Source: Amarobacter sp964507025
GTDB taxonomy: Bacteria > Chloroflexota > Dehalococcoidia > Tepidiformales > Tepidiformaceae
NCBI GenBank assembly: GCA_964507025.1
Contig: CAZDOK010000004.1
Coordinates: forward strand, 1-64,000
DNA: 64,000 nucleotides
Reading direction: 5' to 3'
Shown: in pieces, positions 19,643 to 27,598 of the stretch
Position numbering within the stretch: position 1 is the first letter of the stretch
How the letters are laid out: each line of letters opens with the position of its first letter
Notes under the pieces: generated by a model
What the model was told of the DNA's origin: nothing
The model's input: only the letters and a program-made list of their open reading frames with translations
The model's database searches: none
Made by a program: the position numbers and the translations under genes

Positions 19643-19936
19643 TCACTGAGTGGCTGACGCTTCGGCCGATGGCGCTGGCGCGGGTGACGCCGCCGGCTCG
19701 GTCGCAGATCCCGAATCCCCACTGTCAGCCGGCGAATCAGTCACCGCGGAGCTCTTATTGCGGCTGTCGGTCACGTACCAACCGCTACCCTTGAACACGA
19801 CCGGAGGCGCGTGCAGGACACGCTTGGCGGTGCCTTTGCCGCACTCTTCGCAGATGTGGGTGGTTTCGGCGTCGAAGCCCTGCCGAAGCTCATAGGTGGC
19901 CTTGCAGCTCGGGCAGTGGTACTCGTACGTGGGCAA
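19643..19936 (-). CDS. FmdB-family zinc-ribbon protein
   Basis: A 97-residue protein whose N-terminus PTYEYHCPSC and THICEECG form the FmdB/CxxC-CxxC zinc ribbon, followed by an Ala/Pro/Ser-rich acidic tail. KRVLHAPPVVFKGSGWYVTD is the usual C-terminal family motif. TTG 19936 is preferred because GAGG lies eight bases upstream and it places MPTYEY at the start, as in homologues. The family was named from formamidase regulatory protein; its role is not settled. Unusually, it lies 58 bases downstream of a perfect CIRCE element, so it should be under HrcA heat-shock control. Confidence 0.85.
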   Translation of the reverse strand: MPTYEYHCPSCKATYELRQGFDAETTHICEECGKGTAKRVLHAPPVVFKGSGWYVTDSRNKSSAVTDSPADSGDSGSATEPAASPAPAPSAEASATQ

Positions 19937-19994
19937 GGGAGTCACCTCGGACACTCGCCGCGGGCCGGCGGGACTGCCCTTCATCGTGACGGCC

Positions 19995-20021
19995 TTAGCA
20001 CTCTGCTGTCAAGAGTGCTAA
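19995..20021 (-). promoter_or_regulatory. CIRCE operator (HrcA binding site) with embedded -35 box
   Basis: TTAGCACTC, nine bases, then GAGTGCTAA: a perfect CIRCE inverted repeat, the operator of the heat-shock repressor HrcA. On the minus strand the nine-base spacer contains TTGACA, a consensus -35 hexamer, which fixes the direction of transcription towards the FmdB-like gene. A candidate -10, CACGAT, is 18 bases downstream and weak. No chaperone gene lies on either side. Confidence 0.92.
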
Positions 20022-20093
20022 GCACCCGGGCGTGGCCGCCTTACGCACCGGCGCGCCTTGCCGTGTCAGGCCTGGCAACTCAGAATCGAAGAT

Positions 20094-20181
20094 GGAGAGG
20101 TGGCAGAGTGGTTTAATGCAGCCGTCTTGAAAACGGCCGTGGCGAAAGTCACCGGGAGTTCGAATCTCCCCCTCTCCGCCA
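20094..20181 (+). tRNA. tRNA-Ser (TGA)
   Basis: Acceptor GGAGAGG pairs with CCTCTCC, and the encoded CCA ends at 20181. The anticodon loop is CTTGAAA with anticodon TGA at 20128-20130. A long variable arm of class II type lies between the anticodon and T-arms, as expected for serine. The T-arm is GAGTTCGAATCTC. Confidence 0.95.
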
Positions 20182-20246
20182 CTTCGGCTATCGGCTAGCC
20201 GCCCTTCACGGTACGATCCGCGCCGCACTCTCTTCCGGAGCTCTCC

Positions 20247-21509
20247 ATGAAACTTCACGAATACCAGGCGCGTGACCTCCTGGCCCAGAACGGTGTGGCC
20301 GTCACCGGCGGGCGGGTCGCCTCCACCCCGGCCGAAGCGAAGGCCATCGCTCAGGAACTCGGTGGCAAGGTGGTCGTCAAGGCCCAGATCCATGCCGGCG
20401 GACGCGGCAAGGGCCGGCTCGTCGACCAATCGCAGACTGCCGACATGTACCACAAGCTCACGACCGACCCGGCCAGTCACTCTGGCCAGGTGAAGGGCGA
20501 ACGCGTCGGGGGCGTGCGCCTGGCAGACACTCCGGAAGAAGCGGAACGGGCGGCCGCCGCGATCCTCGGCAAACACCTTGTCTCCATCCAGACCGGCCCC
20601 GAAGGCAAGCTCGTGAAGCACGTGCTTGTCGCTGAGCAGACCGACATCGCCAAGGAGTACTATCTCGCTGCGATCATCGACGGCATGCAGGGGTCGCCGC
20701 TGATCATGGCCTCGGCGGAAGGCGGCCAGGAGATCGAGGTCGTTGCCCACGACAACCCGGATGCCATCGTCCGCGTCCCGGTCAACCCCAGCGCTGGCTG
20801 GGAGCCGTACGTCGGCCGGATGCTGGCCGCGCGGCTGGGCTTCGCCGGCGAACAGGCCGATCAGTTCGCGAAGATAGCCGAAGGCCTCTACAAGACGTTG
20901 ATTGCCACCGATGCGAGCCTGGTCGAAATCAACCCGCTCGCACTGACCACCGACGGCCGTGTCGTGGCGGTCGATGCGAAGCTGAACATTGATGACAACG
21001 CGCTCTTCCGGCACAAGGACCTGGAAGCGCTGCGCGACAAGGACGAAGAGGACCCGCTCGAAATCAAGGCGCAGGAACTCGGAGTCGCCAACTTCATCAA
21101 GCTCGATGGGAATATTGGCTGCGTAGTCAACGGGGCCGGCCTGGCCATGGCCACCATGGACACGATCAAGCTGGCTGGCGGCGAACCAGCCAACTTCCTC
21201 GACATCGGTACCGTGAACGACCCTCAGCGCGTGGTCAACGCGTTGAAGGTCATCCTCGAAGACCCTTCCGTGAAGGCCATTCTCGTGAACATCTTCGGCG
21301 GCATGGCACGGGTCGACATCATCGCCCAGGGCGTGATCGACGCCCACAGCCAGATGAAGATCGATGTGCCCGTGGTCATGCGGCTCATTGGCACCAATCT
21401 CGCTGAGGGCGAGAAGCTGGTGGAGGAGTCAGGTCTGCCACTCATCCGCGCGAATGGCCTTTTCGAAGCCGCGAAGAAAGCCGTGGAGGCAGCCGCGACT
21501 GCTGCCTGA
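20247..21509 (+). CDS. sucC: Succinate-CoA ligase (ADP-forming) beta subunit
   Basis: A 420-residue beta subunit of succinyl-CoA synthetase, the substrate-level phosphorylation step of the TCA cycle. The start MKLHEYQARDLLAQNGV is diagnostic, the ATP-grasp motif KAQIHAGGRGKG follows, and the C-terminal part has GCVVNGAGLAMATMDTIK and VNIFGGMARVDIIAQGV. It is slightly longer than the usual 385-390 residues. The alpha subunit gene sucD is not adjacent, which is unusual; a strong terminator follows directly. Confidence 0.95.
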   Translation: MKLHEYQARDLLAQNGVAVTGGRVASTPAEAKAIAQELGGKVVVKAQIHAGGRGKGRLVDQSQTADMYHKLTTDPASHSGQVKGERVGGVRLADTPEEAERAAAAILGKHLVSIQTGPEGKLVKHVLVAEQTDIAKEYYLAAIIDGMQGSPLIMASAEGGQEIEVVAHDNPDAIVRVPVNPSAGWEPYVGRMLAARLGFAGEQADQFAKIAEGLYKTLIATDASLVEINPLALTTDGRVVAVDAKLNIDDNALFRHKDLEALRDKDEEDPLEIKAQELGVANFIKLDGNIGCVVNGAGLAMATMDTIKLAGGEPANFLDIGTVNDPQRVVNALKVILEDPSVKAILVNIFGGMARVDIIAQGVIDAHSQMKIDVPVVMRLIGTNLAEGEKLVEESGLPLIRANGLFEAAKKAVEAAATAA

Positions 21510-21538
21510 GCGCTCCGCGCTCACGATTTGAAAGGAAC

Positions 21539-21568
21539 GGAGGGGGTACCCGCACGGGTACCCCCTCC
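21539..21568. terminator. Strong hairpin terminator between sucC and the crotonase gene
   Basis: GGAGGGGGTACCC and GGGTACCCCCTCC make a perfect 13-bp stem around GCAC. It lies between the convergent sucC and crotonase genes and is symmetric, so it may serve both. Only short T-runs flank it. Confidence 0.7.
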
Positions 21569-21579
21569 TCTCGATCCAG

Positions 21580-22431
21580 TCACCCCTGGGGCTCTCCCGG
21601 TCGCTTCCGCCTCGCCCTCGCGCGTTCGTAGTTCTCGAAGGCCCGCTGGACCATCGGCCGGCGCTTGCCGCCCGGTTTCGCGAGCGCATATCCGGGGTCG
21701 GATTCGCCAGTCTGCGAGAGCATATGGAGTGCGTGCGCGCCGTAGATCGATCCGGTGAACCCCTGCGCCTCCTGCGCCTGGTTGATGGCGAGCTTGATCA
21801 TCCGCAGCTGGAAGGGGTCGTTCTCCGCCACACGGGCGGCGTATTCCATCACCTCGGCATCCAGGTGCTCGCGCGGTACCACCCAGCTGACGAAGTCGAG
21901 GGCCTCGGCCTCTTGAGCGTCGACCAGCCGGCTCTCGAACAGGATCGCCTTCACCCTGCGGGGGTGGAGGTCCCAGGGCACCGAAAAGTACTGGAAGTTC
22001 GTAGGGAGAAAGCGCGCATCGTCGGCTGCCACGATGACATCGCAGGCCGAAGCGATCATCCAGCCGGCGAAGATGCAGTAGCCCTGCACCGCAGCGATCG
22101 TCGGCTTGGGGACGTTTCTCCAGCGAAGCGTCGGTGCGATGTTCAGGTCCCATGACCGTGTGTAGCGGCCGCGCAGCCCTTCCTCGATCGGGCGCGCCTC
22201 GCGGTCGGCCAGCTCTTCTGGGCTCCCCAGGTCGTGCCCGCCGGAGAAGTGGTCGCCATCAGCGCGCAGGACGATCACGCGGACAGCCCTGTCATCTGAG
22301 GCCGCCGCGAACGCGTTGTCGAGCTCCTCGATCATGACCCGGCTTTGCGCATTCCGGACCGTGGGCCGGGCGAGCGAGATGACGCCGATGGCGTCCCGCA
22401 CTTCGTAGCGAATTTGCTTGTACGTTGCCAC
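21580..22431 (-). CDS. Crotonase-fold protein (enoyl-CoA hydratase/isomerase family), catalytic Glu residues absent
   Basis: A 283-residue crotonase-superfamily protein. The oxyanion-hole region HFSGGHDL (residues 61-68) and GYCIFAGWMIASACDVIVA (from residue 117) are clear. The two glutamates of true enoyl-CoA hydratase align with Met125 and Asn145, so hydration is unlikely; crotonase-fold hydrolases, isomerases or lyases use other residues. It is immediately downstream of two CoA-transferase genes on the same strand, with a 10-base gap, so it probably acts on the CoA thioester they make. Confidence 0.85.
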   Translation of the reverse strand: MATYKQIRYEVRDAIGVISLARPTVRNAQSRVMIEELDNAFAAASDDRAVRVIVLRADGDHFSGGHDLGSPEELADREARPIEEGLRGRYTRSWDLNIAPTLRWRNVPKPTIAAVQGYCIFAGWMIASACDVIVAADDARFLPTNFQYFSVPWDLHPRRVKAILFESRLVDAQEAEALDFVSWVVPREHLDAEVMEYAARVAENDPFQLRMIKLAINQAQEAQGFTGSIYGAHALHMLSQTGESDPGYALAKPGGKRRPMVQRAFENYERARARRKRPGEPQG

Positions 22432-22441
22432 TGTTCAGCTC

Positions 22442-23704
22442 CTACTCCGGCGGGCCCATGCCCGAGATGCCCGCATCGACCAGCCCGTCGTACGCCTCCT
22501 GGGTCATGCCCAGTAATTGCGAGAGTACCTCGAAGCTGTGCTCACCCAGCAGCGGTGCCGGGCGCACTGGTGCCGTTCCGCTCCGTGAGAACCGCCATGG
22601 ACCGGCCGCATGCGCCCACGTCCCGGCCTCCGCGTGGTCCACGTCGACAACGACTCCACGGTCCCGGAGTCCGGGGGCTGCAGCGATTTCGAGGCCATCA
22701 AGTACTGGCGCGGCACAAACACCGGCTGCTGTGAGCCGTTCTACGAGGAGGTCCCGGTCCCAGGAACGTGTCGCGGCCGCGATGAACGCGTCAAGTGCTT
22801 GTTCGTTCGCTGTTCGCGCCTCGAGCGTCTCGAAGCCGGCCATTGCTCCCGTTGCTGCGGAGGCAGGGCCAAGGGCGGCCACCACCTGGGCCCACTGCCG
22901 GTCGTCGTGGCAGGAGATGGCGATCCAGCGGCCATCGCCCGCACAGGGGTAGATGCCGTGGGGGGAGTAGAGCGGATGGTGGTTGCCGGACCGTTCGCGC
23001 TCCCGGCCCTTGCGCAGGTACTCGAGCGCCGCGTCGCCAACGAACGTGAGATTCGCCTCCTGCATCGAAAGATCGATGTACTGGCCGCGGCCGGTCTGCT
23101 CGCGGTGCCTCAGCGCCGTTACGATGGCCGCGACGGCATTCAGACCCGCCACGGCATCCGGGTACATCTGGCCCGAATTGAGCGGCGGACCTCCGGGGTA
23201 CCCGAGGAGCGCCGACATCCCGGAGGTGGGTTCGATCGTCCCACCGATGCCGGGCACGTTCGCCCACGGTCCGCTGTGCCCGTAGGCGGAAAGGCTGCAG
23301 AGGATGATGCCCTGTTTGATCTCCGCCATCTGCTCATAGCCGATGCCGAGATTGCCGAGCACCCGCGGCGAGAAGTTCTCGGCTACGAAGTCGGCGTGTT
23401 CGAGCAATCCGCGAAACGCCGCCATCCCCGGACGCGTCTGCAGGTCGAGGGTGACGCACCGCTTGTTGAGGTTGACGGAGTTGTAGAGCGGATTGCAGTT
23501 CCACGCTTGCCGTGCAGTCGGAACGTCCCGCAGGCGTTCAGGAAGCGGCGCGTCGTAGGCTCCGCGCCAGCTATCGGGGCGCTTGCGCACTTCGACCTGG
23601 ATGATGTCGGCGCCCATGAACCCCAGGAGTTCCGTACAGTACGCGCCGGCCCAGGCCTGGGTCAGCACAATCCCCCGGTACCCGGCGAGTGGCCCACCCG
23701 TCAC
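22442..23704 (-). CDS. CaiB/BaiF family III CoA-transferase
   Basis: A 420-residue family III CoA-transferase, which moves CoA between carboxylic acids through a covalent Asp intermediate. The pattern VAENFSPRVLGNLGIGYEQM and the later GQMYPDAVAGLNA segment with the nucleophile-region Asp are visible. GTG 23704 overlaps the stop of the upstream CoA-transferase (GTGA), so the genes are coupled. The two adjacent members are divergent, which suggests a heteromeric enzyme as in some family III transferases. Confidence 0.88.
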   Translation of the reverse strand: MTGGPLAGYRGIVLTQAWAGAYCTELLGFMGADIIQVEVRKRPDSWRGAYDAPLPERLRDVPTARQAWNCNPLYNSVNLNKRCVTLDLQTRPGMAAFRGLLEHADFVAENFSPRVLGNLGIGYEQMAEIKQGIILCSLSAYGHSGPWANVPGIGGTIEPTSGMSALLGYPGGPPLNSGQMYPDAVAGLNAVAAIVTALRHREQTGRGQYIDLSMQEANLTFVGDAALEYLRKGRERERSGNHHPLYSPHGIYPCAGDGRWIAISCHDDRQWAQVVAALGPASAATGAMAGFETLEARTANEQALDAFIAAATRSWDRDLLVERLTAAGVCAAPVLDGLEIAAAPGLRDRGVVVDVDHAEAGTWAHAAGPWRFSRSGTAPVRPAPLLGEHSFEVLSQLLGMTQEAYDGLVDAGISGMGPPE

Positions 23705-24816
23705 CCCCACACCTCCCGGGCGTGCTCTCCGGGGAATGGCGCCCCTGAGTTCAGCCGCCACGATGACTCGGACATTCGGAACGCCGGGCCCGGGAATCGT
23801 CCGCCGTCCGGAGCCTCCACCCAGAATCCCCGCTCGCGCAGATGCTCGTTATCCAGCAGCTCCCCCATCGTCAGGACTGGCCCCGCAACCACCCTCCGGG
23901 CGGCCAGTTCCTCGAAGAGGTCGTGCTTCTGCCATCCGGCCATCGCTTGCTGGACCCGGTCCACGTACTCGTCTTTGTGGGCGGCGCGGTACCACGAAGT
24001 CTCCCAGCGCGGGTCCTCGGCGAGGTCATCCAGGCCGAGCAGCTGCATGGCATCGCGCCAGAAGTGCGCCCGGCTGATCGTCAGCGCGAAGTGGCCGTCG
24101 GCCACCGGCACGGGCCCCGCCGTGATGTCGGCGCTATCCCGACGGCCGAGCGGGCTGCCCGTGTACTCCGCACGGAGCAGTGCCGGCGCGAACGTTGAAA
24201 CCATGACGTCCAGCGCGGCGATGTCGACCTCCTGGCCCTCGCCGGGGTGCCTGTCGCGATGGAGGATGGCCGCGACAATTGCGGCGTACGCGGCCACGCC
24301 AGTACAGAATGCAACCTGGTGACCCGAGGGGCGCAAGGGCTCTCGGGCGGCATCGCCATTGATGCCCGCCCAGCCGGAGCGCGCGGCGACCGTCAACTCG
24401 TCTCCCGGCACTTCGGCCAGTGGCCCCGACATTCCGTACGTCGTCACGTGGGCCATCACAAGATCGGGCCGGTTGATCTGTCCATATGCCAGCCCCCGCT
24501 CGTTCAGCTTCGACGGCGGGAGGCTGTTGATCACCACGTCAGCCCGGCGTGCAAGCTGCATGGCCCGATGACGGTCGGTCTGCCGGTCGAGGTCGAGGAC
24601 GACGCTCCGTTTGTTCGCGAGGAAGTACGCCGCCGCAACGCTCCTGCCGCCGTCATCGAAAGGTGGTTCGCTCCGGAGGGGATTGCCGCCGGGGGGCTCC
24701 ACCATCACCACGATGGCGCCGAAGTCCGCGAGCATCCGCGAACACCATGCTGCCGCGGCCGAATCGGAGAAATCGGCCACGACGAGTCCGGCCAGCGCTG
24801 GTTGTGTTGTCGTCAT
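23701..24816 (-). CDS. CaiB/BaiF family III CoA-transferase
   Basis: A 371-residue family III CoA-transferase starting at ATG 24816. The N-terminal Rossmann part has CSRMLADFGAIVVMVEPPGGNPLR, a family signature, followed by VINSLPPSKLNERGL. In place of the usual GxxD nucleophile segment, the region around residues 155-175 reads SGWAGINGD and QVAFCTGVAAYAA, so the catalytic Asp is less clear than in the partner gene. It may be the non-catalytic or altered subunit of a pair with the next gene. Confidence 0.85.
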   Translation of the reverse strand: MTTTQPALAGLVVADFSDSAAAAWCSRMLADFGAIVVMVEPPGGNPLRSEPPFDDGGRSVAAAYFLANKRSVVLDLDRQTDRHRAMQLARRADVVINSLPPSKLNERGLAYGQINRPDLVMAHVTTYGMSGPLAEVPGDELTVAARSGWAGINGDAAREPLRPSGHQVAFCTGVAAYAAIVAAILHRDRHPGEGQEVDIAALDVMVSTFAPALLRAEYTGSPLGRRDSADITAGPVPVADGHFALTISRAHFWRDAMQLLGLDDLAEDPRWETSWYRAAHKDEYVDRVQQAMAGWQKHDLFEELAARRVVAGPVLTMGELLDNEHLRERGFWVEAPDGGRFPGPAFRMSESSWRLNSGAPFPGEHAREVWG

Positions 24817-24946
24817 CGCGGAGCGATAGCCTACCCGGCGGCTGCCGACACCGCACCCCACCGGCTGCGGGGAACGGGACACATAGCCGTTGCAGGCTTA
24901 CTCGGGCCGGGCGATGCTGGCCGCAGTCTCTGCCGGGGAAGTCACC

Positions 24947-26080
24947 ATGACCGGGCCAAGCAGCAACGCGCGCTTTCTCTGGCGTTTCAGCCGTCCGGGC
25001 CTGGATGTGGACCACGAGCGCGAGATGCTGGTGGAAACCGATCCTGGGCCGCGGAGCGTGACCGTGTTCGCTCCCGATGGGTGGCCCCGCGGCCGGCCCG
25101 CCTGGGTCCTTCTCCATGGCATCACGGTGCCTGGCCGCCACCATGACGCTCTCCGCCGGATGGCGCGCGCGCTGGCAGCCTCGGGGCACTACGCCATCGC
25201 GCCGGAGGTCGATGCATGGCGGCACCTCCGGGTTGACCCGGGCGAGGCTGGCCCGGCCGTTGAGGCCGGCATCGCCGGGCTCGCGGCCGGGACCCCGGCC
25301 GACCTGGACCGTGTAGGAGTGATTGGATTCAGCGTCGCCGGGCGATGGGCCATGAGTATCGCAGCGGGGGCACAGGAGCGAATCAAGGCGGTCGCGGCGA
25401 TGGGCGGCTATTGGGATATCGAGAGGACACTTGCCGCCATGGTCTCGGGCGAACACGACTGGGGCGGTGAACGGTATCTCTACGACCCCGACCCCTACGG
25501 CCGCTGGATCATGGGCGCGAATCTGTTGCCGCTGGTGACGGGGGATATGTTCGGACACGAGGCCGACCGCGAGGCCGCCGCGGCCGCTCTCCGTCGGCTT
25601 GCCTGGACGGCCGGCCAGCATGGTGCAACGGCCCGAAGCCCTGTCTATGACCCGCTGAACATCGCGCTCAGGGAATCCATCCCTGAGGCGAGCCGGAGCG
25701 CATGGGATCTCCTCGCTCCGCTCTCGTTCCAGCCGGCGCGAGCCGGGGACGACGCCCGCGAACTCGCGTCGGCCATGGCGGCTGCCGCTGTTCGGCGATA
25801 CCCGCTGCTGGCAAGCACGGCTGGCCTTGAATCGCTCTCGCTTCCGATCGTGCTTTTGCATGGCCGGGCCGACCGGCTCATCCCTTTTACCGAGACCCTG
25901 CGCCTTGCCGCCAACCTGCCTCCCCGGTCGCTCCGGCGAGTAACGATCACCCGGCTGTTCGGGCACACCCGCTCGCGCGAGGCGCGGCCGCCGCGCGCGC
26001 CAGTCGCGCGGGCGGTCGAAACCCGGAACTTCATCGCGACGATCAGTGCGCTGCTCCAGTCACTCGATGGCCAGGAATGA
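24947..26080 (+). CDS. Alpha/beta hydrolase (dienelactone hydrolase/prolyl-oligopeptidase-like)
   Basis: A 377-residue alpha/beta-hydrolase-fold protein. An N-terminal extension precedes WVLLHGITVPGRHHDALRRM. The nucleophile elbow is GFSVAG around residue 128; the acid is in HGRADRLIPF and the His in LFGHTRS near the C-terminus. A long cap region lies between. There is no signal peptide, so it is cytosolic. ATG 24947 follows GGGGAAG. It is divergent from the CoA-transferase pair and ends flush with the convergent transporter gene. Substrate unknown; an ester or lipid-like substrate is possible. Confidence 0.82.
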   Translation: MTGPSSNARFLWRFSRPGLDVDHEREMLVETDPGPRSVTVFAPDGWPRGRPAWVLLHGITVPGRHHDALRRMARALAASGHYAIAPEVDAWRHLRVDPGEAGPAVEAGIAGLAAGTPADLDRVGVIGFSVAGRWAMSIAAGAQERIKAVAAMGGYWDIERTLAAMVSGEHDWGGERYLYDPDPYGRWIMGANLLPLVTGDMFGHEADREAAAAALRRLAWTAGQHGATARSPVYDPLNIALRESIPEASRSAWDLLAPLSFQPARAGDDARELASAMAAAAVRRYPLLASTAGLESLSLPIVLLHGRADRLIPFTETLRLAANLPPRSLRRVTITRLFGHTRSREARPPRAPVARAVETRNFIATISALLQSLDGQE

Positions 26081-27466
26081 TCAGACCTTCTGCGGCGCCG
26101 GAACATCTGGCGCGAGCGAGTACTTTCGGAAGCTGATGAATGCGATGAGCACCAGCAACCCGGCAACCGGCCCCACCAGCCTTATCCCGAGAGGGTTGTC
26201 ACTGGTGTCCCCCGCGAGAAGAATGCCCGCGAAGATGAGCGGTGAAAGCGCCGTGGAGGCCTTTTCCACCATGTTCTGCGTTCCGTAGAACATCGCCTCG
26301 CGCCGCGTGTCGGTTCGCTCGGCATCGTAATCGACGATGTCCGCGGTGAGGATGTTCGGGAACAGGAACACCCCGGCCGTAGCCATACCGCAGAACAGGA
26401 CGGCCCCGAGCGCCTGTGCGAGCGCCGGCAGCACCGGGAGGAACCCGGCGAAGAACAGCAACGGAAATGCTCCGGCCGACCACAGCATCGCGATGCGGTA
26501 CGCCTTTGCCTTGCCGAGTCCGCGCGCGAGACGTCGGTACAGGGGGACAGCCAGCAGGATGCCGCCAATCACGCAGGCCGTGAGCATGAAGGTGAAGACA
26601 CCCGTGTTCTCGGACCCCTTCATCCCCAGTAATTCGGAGTCCTCGAGCACGGTGTCGACGAAGAACGGAAGGACAGCGGTCAGCATCTGCAATCCGGTCT
26701 GGAACAGGACGAAGCTCGGCAGATAGGCGATGAACTGCGGGTTCGAGAACGTGTCTTTCACCGCGCGGATGAAGCCGGGTGTGGATGGCGTGTCGTCTGC
26801 TTTCGCGACCGGCCAGATGACCAGCATCGCGCCGTACCGCACGCCAAAGGCGATGCTGGCGACGGTGATCGCCATGGCCGTGAACCCGAATGCGTCGACA
26901 ACCAGCGAGCTCACCGACAACCCGACGATCGCCCCGACCACGCCGAACACCAGTTGCCATGTCGCCACCGACAGCCGGTCATCGGGGTGCCTCGCGATGG
27001 TTGGGAGGAGCGCTTCCTGGGCGGCACCGGAGAGGTTGCTGAGCATATAGAACGCCATCGCCAGGAAGAACAGGTAGACGAGGTTGCCCAGACTGGCGTG
27101 CGCTATGGGGGGCAAGAAGAAGAAGACGAAGAGGAAGGCCCAGAACGGCGTGAACACCACGATGAACGGGAGTCTCCGGCCCCAGCGCGAGCGTGTCCGG
27201 TCGGTCCAGTAGCCGATGAGCGGATCGTCGAACGCCTCGATGAGCCGGGCGACGGTCAGCGTCACCCCCAGCAGGACTCTTGCATCGATGCCCCAGGCGT
27301 CCGCGACGCGCGTGGCGATGGTGGCATCAGATGGTGGTGCGTAGAAATACACGAGCCACAGCGACCATGTCTGGGACACGGCATTGCCGGCCACCGAGGC
27401 GAACCCGTATGCAAAACGAATCCGGCCCGGCGTGCGCGGCGGCTCGGGCTGGGGCAAACCGGCCAT
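26081..27466 (-). CDS. MFS transporter of the glycoside-pentoside-hexuronide:cation symporter type
   Basis: A 461-residue membrane protein with about 12 predicted transmembrane helices. The motif DDPLIGYWTDRTRSRWGRRL between helices 2 and 3 is the GPH/MelB form of the MFS loop, and a second half-motif YDAERTDTRREAMFYG precedes the late helices. Members import sugars or other organic solutes with a cation. ATG 27466 gives the usual N-terminus; an upstream extension lacks a ribosome-binding site. It converges with the alpha/beta hydrolase gene with zero spacing. Confidence 0.88.
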   Translation of the reverse strand: MAGLPQPEPPRTPGRIRFAYGFASVAGNAVSQTWSLWLVYFYAPPSDATIATRVADAWGIDARVLLGVTLTVARLIEAFDDPLIGYWTDRTRSRWGRRLPFIVVFTPFWAFLFVFFFLPPIAHASLGNLVYLFFLAMAFYMLSNLSGAAQEALLPTIARHPDDRLSVATWQLVFGVVGAIVGLSVSSLVVDAFGFTAMAITVASIAFGVRYGAMLVIWPVAKADDTPSTPGFIRAVKDTFSNPQFIAYLPSFVLFQTGLQMLTAVLPFFVDTVLEDSELLGMKGSENTGVFTFMLTACVIGGILLAVPLYRRLARGLGKAKAYRIAMLWSAGAFPLLFFAGFLPVLPALAQALGAVLFCGMATAGVFLFPNILTADIVDYDAERTDTRREAMFYGTQNMVEKASTALSPLIFAGILLAGDTSDNPLGIRLVGPVAGLLVLIAFISFRKYSLAPDVPAPQKV

Positions 27467-27598
27467 GCCGCGAGTATCGGCCACCGGGCTCCGTCTGCCG
27501 ACGGCCTTCTGGTCGGCGGCACATCCCCCGAACGACCCAGCCGGCACATGTGCGCCGGGCCTCTGCTACGCTACTGGGAGCCTCGCGCGGAGCTGCCC

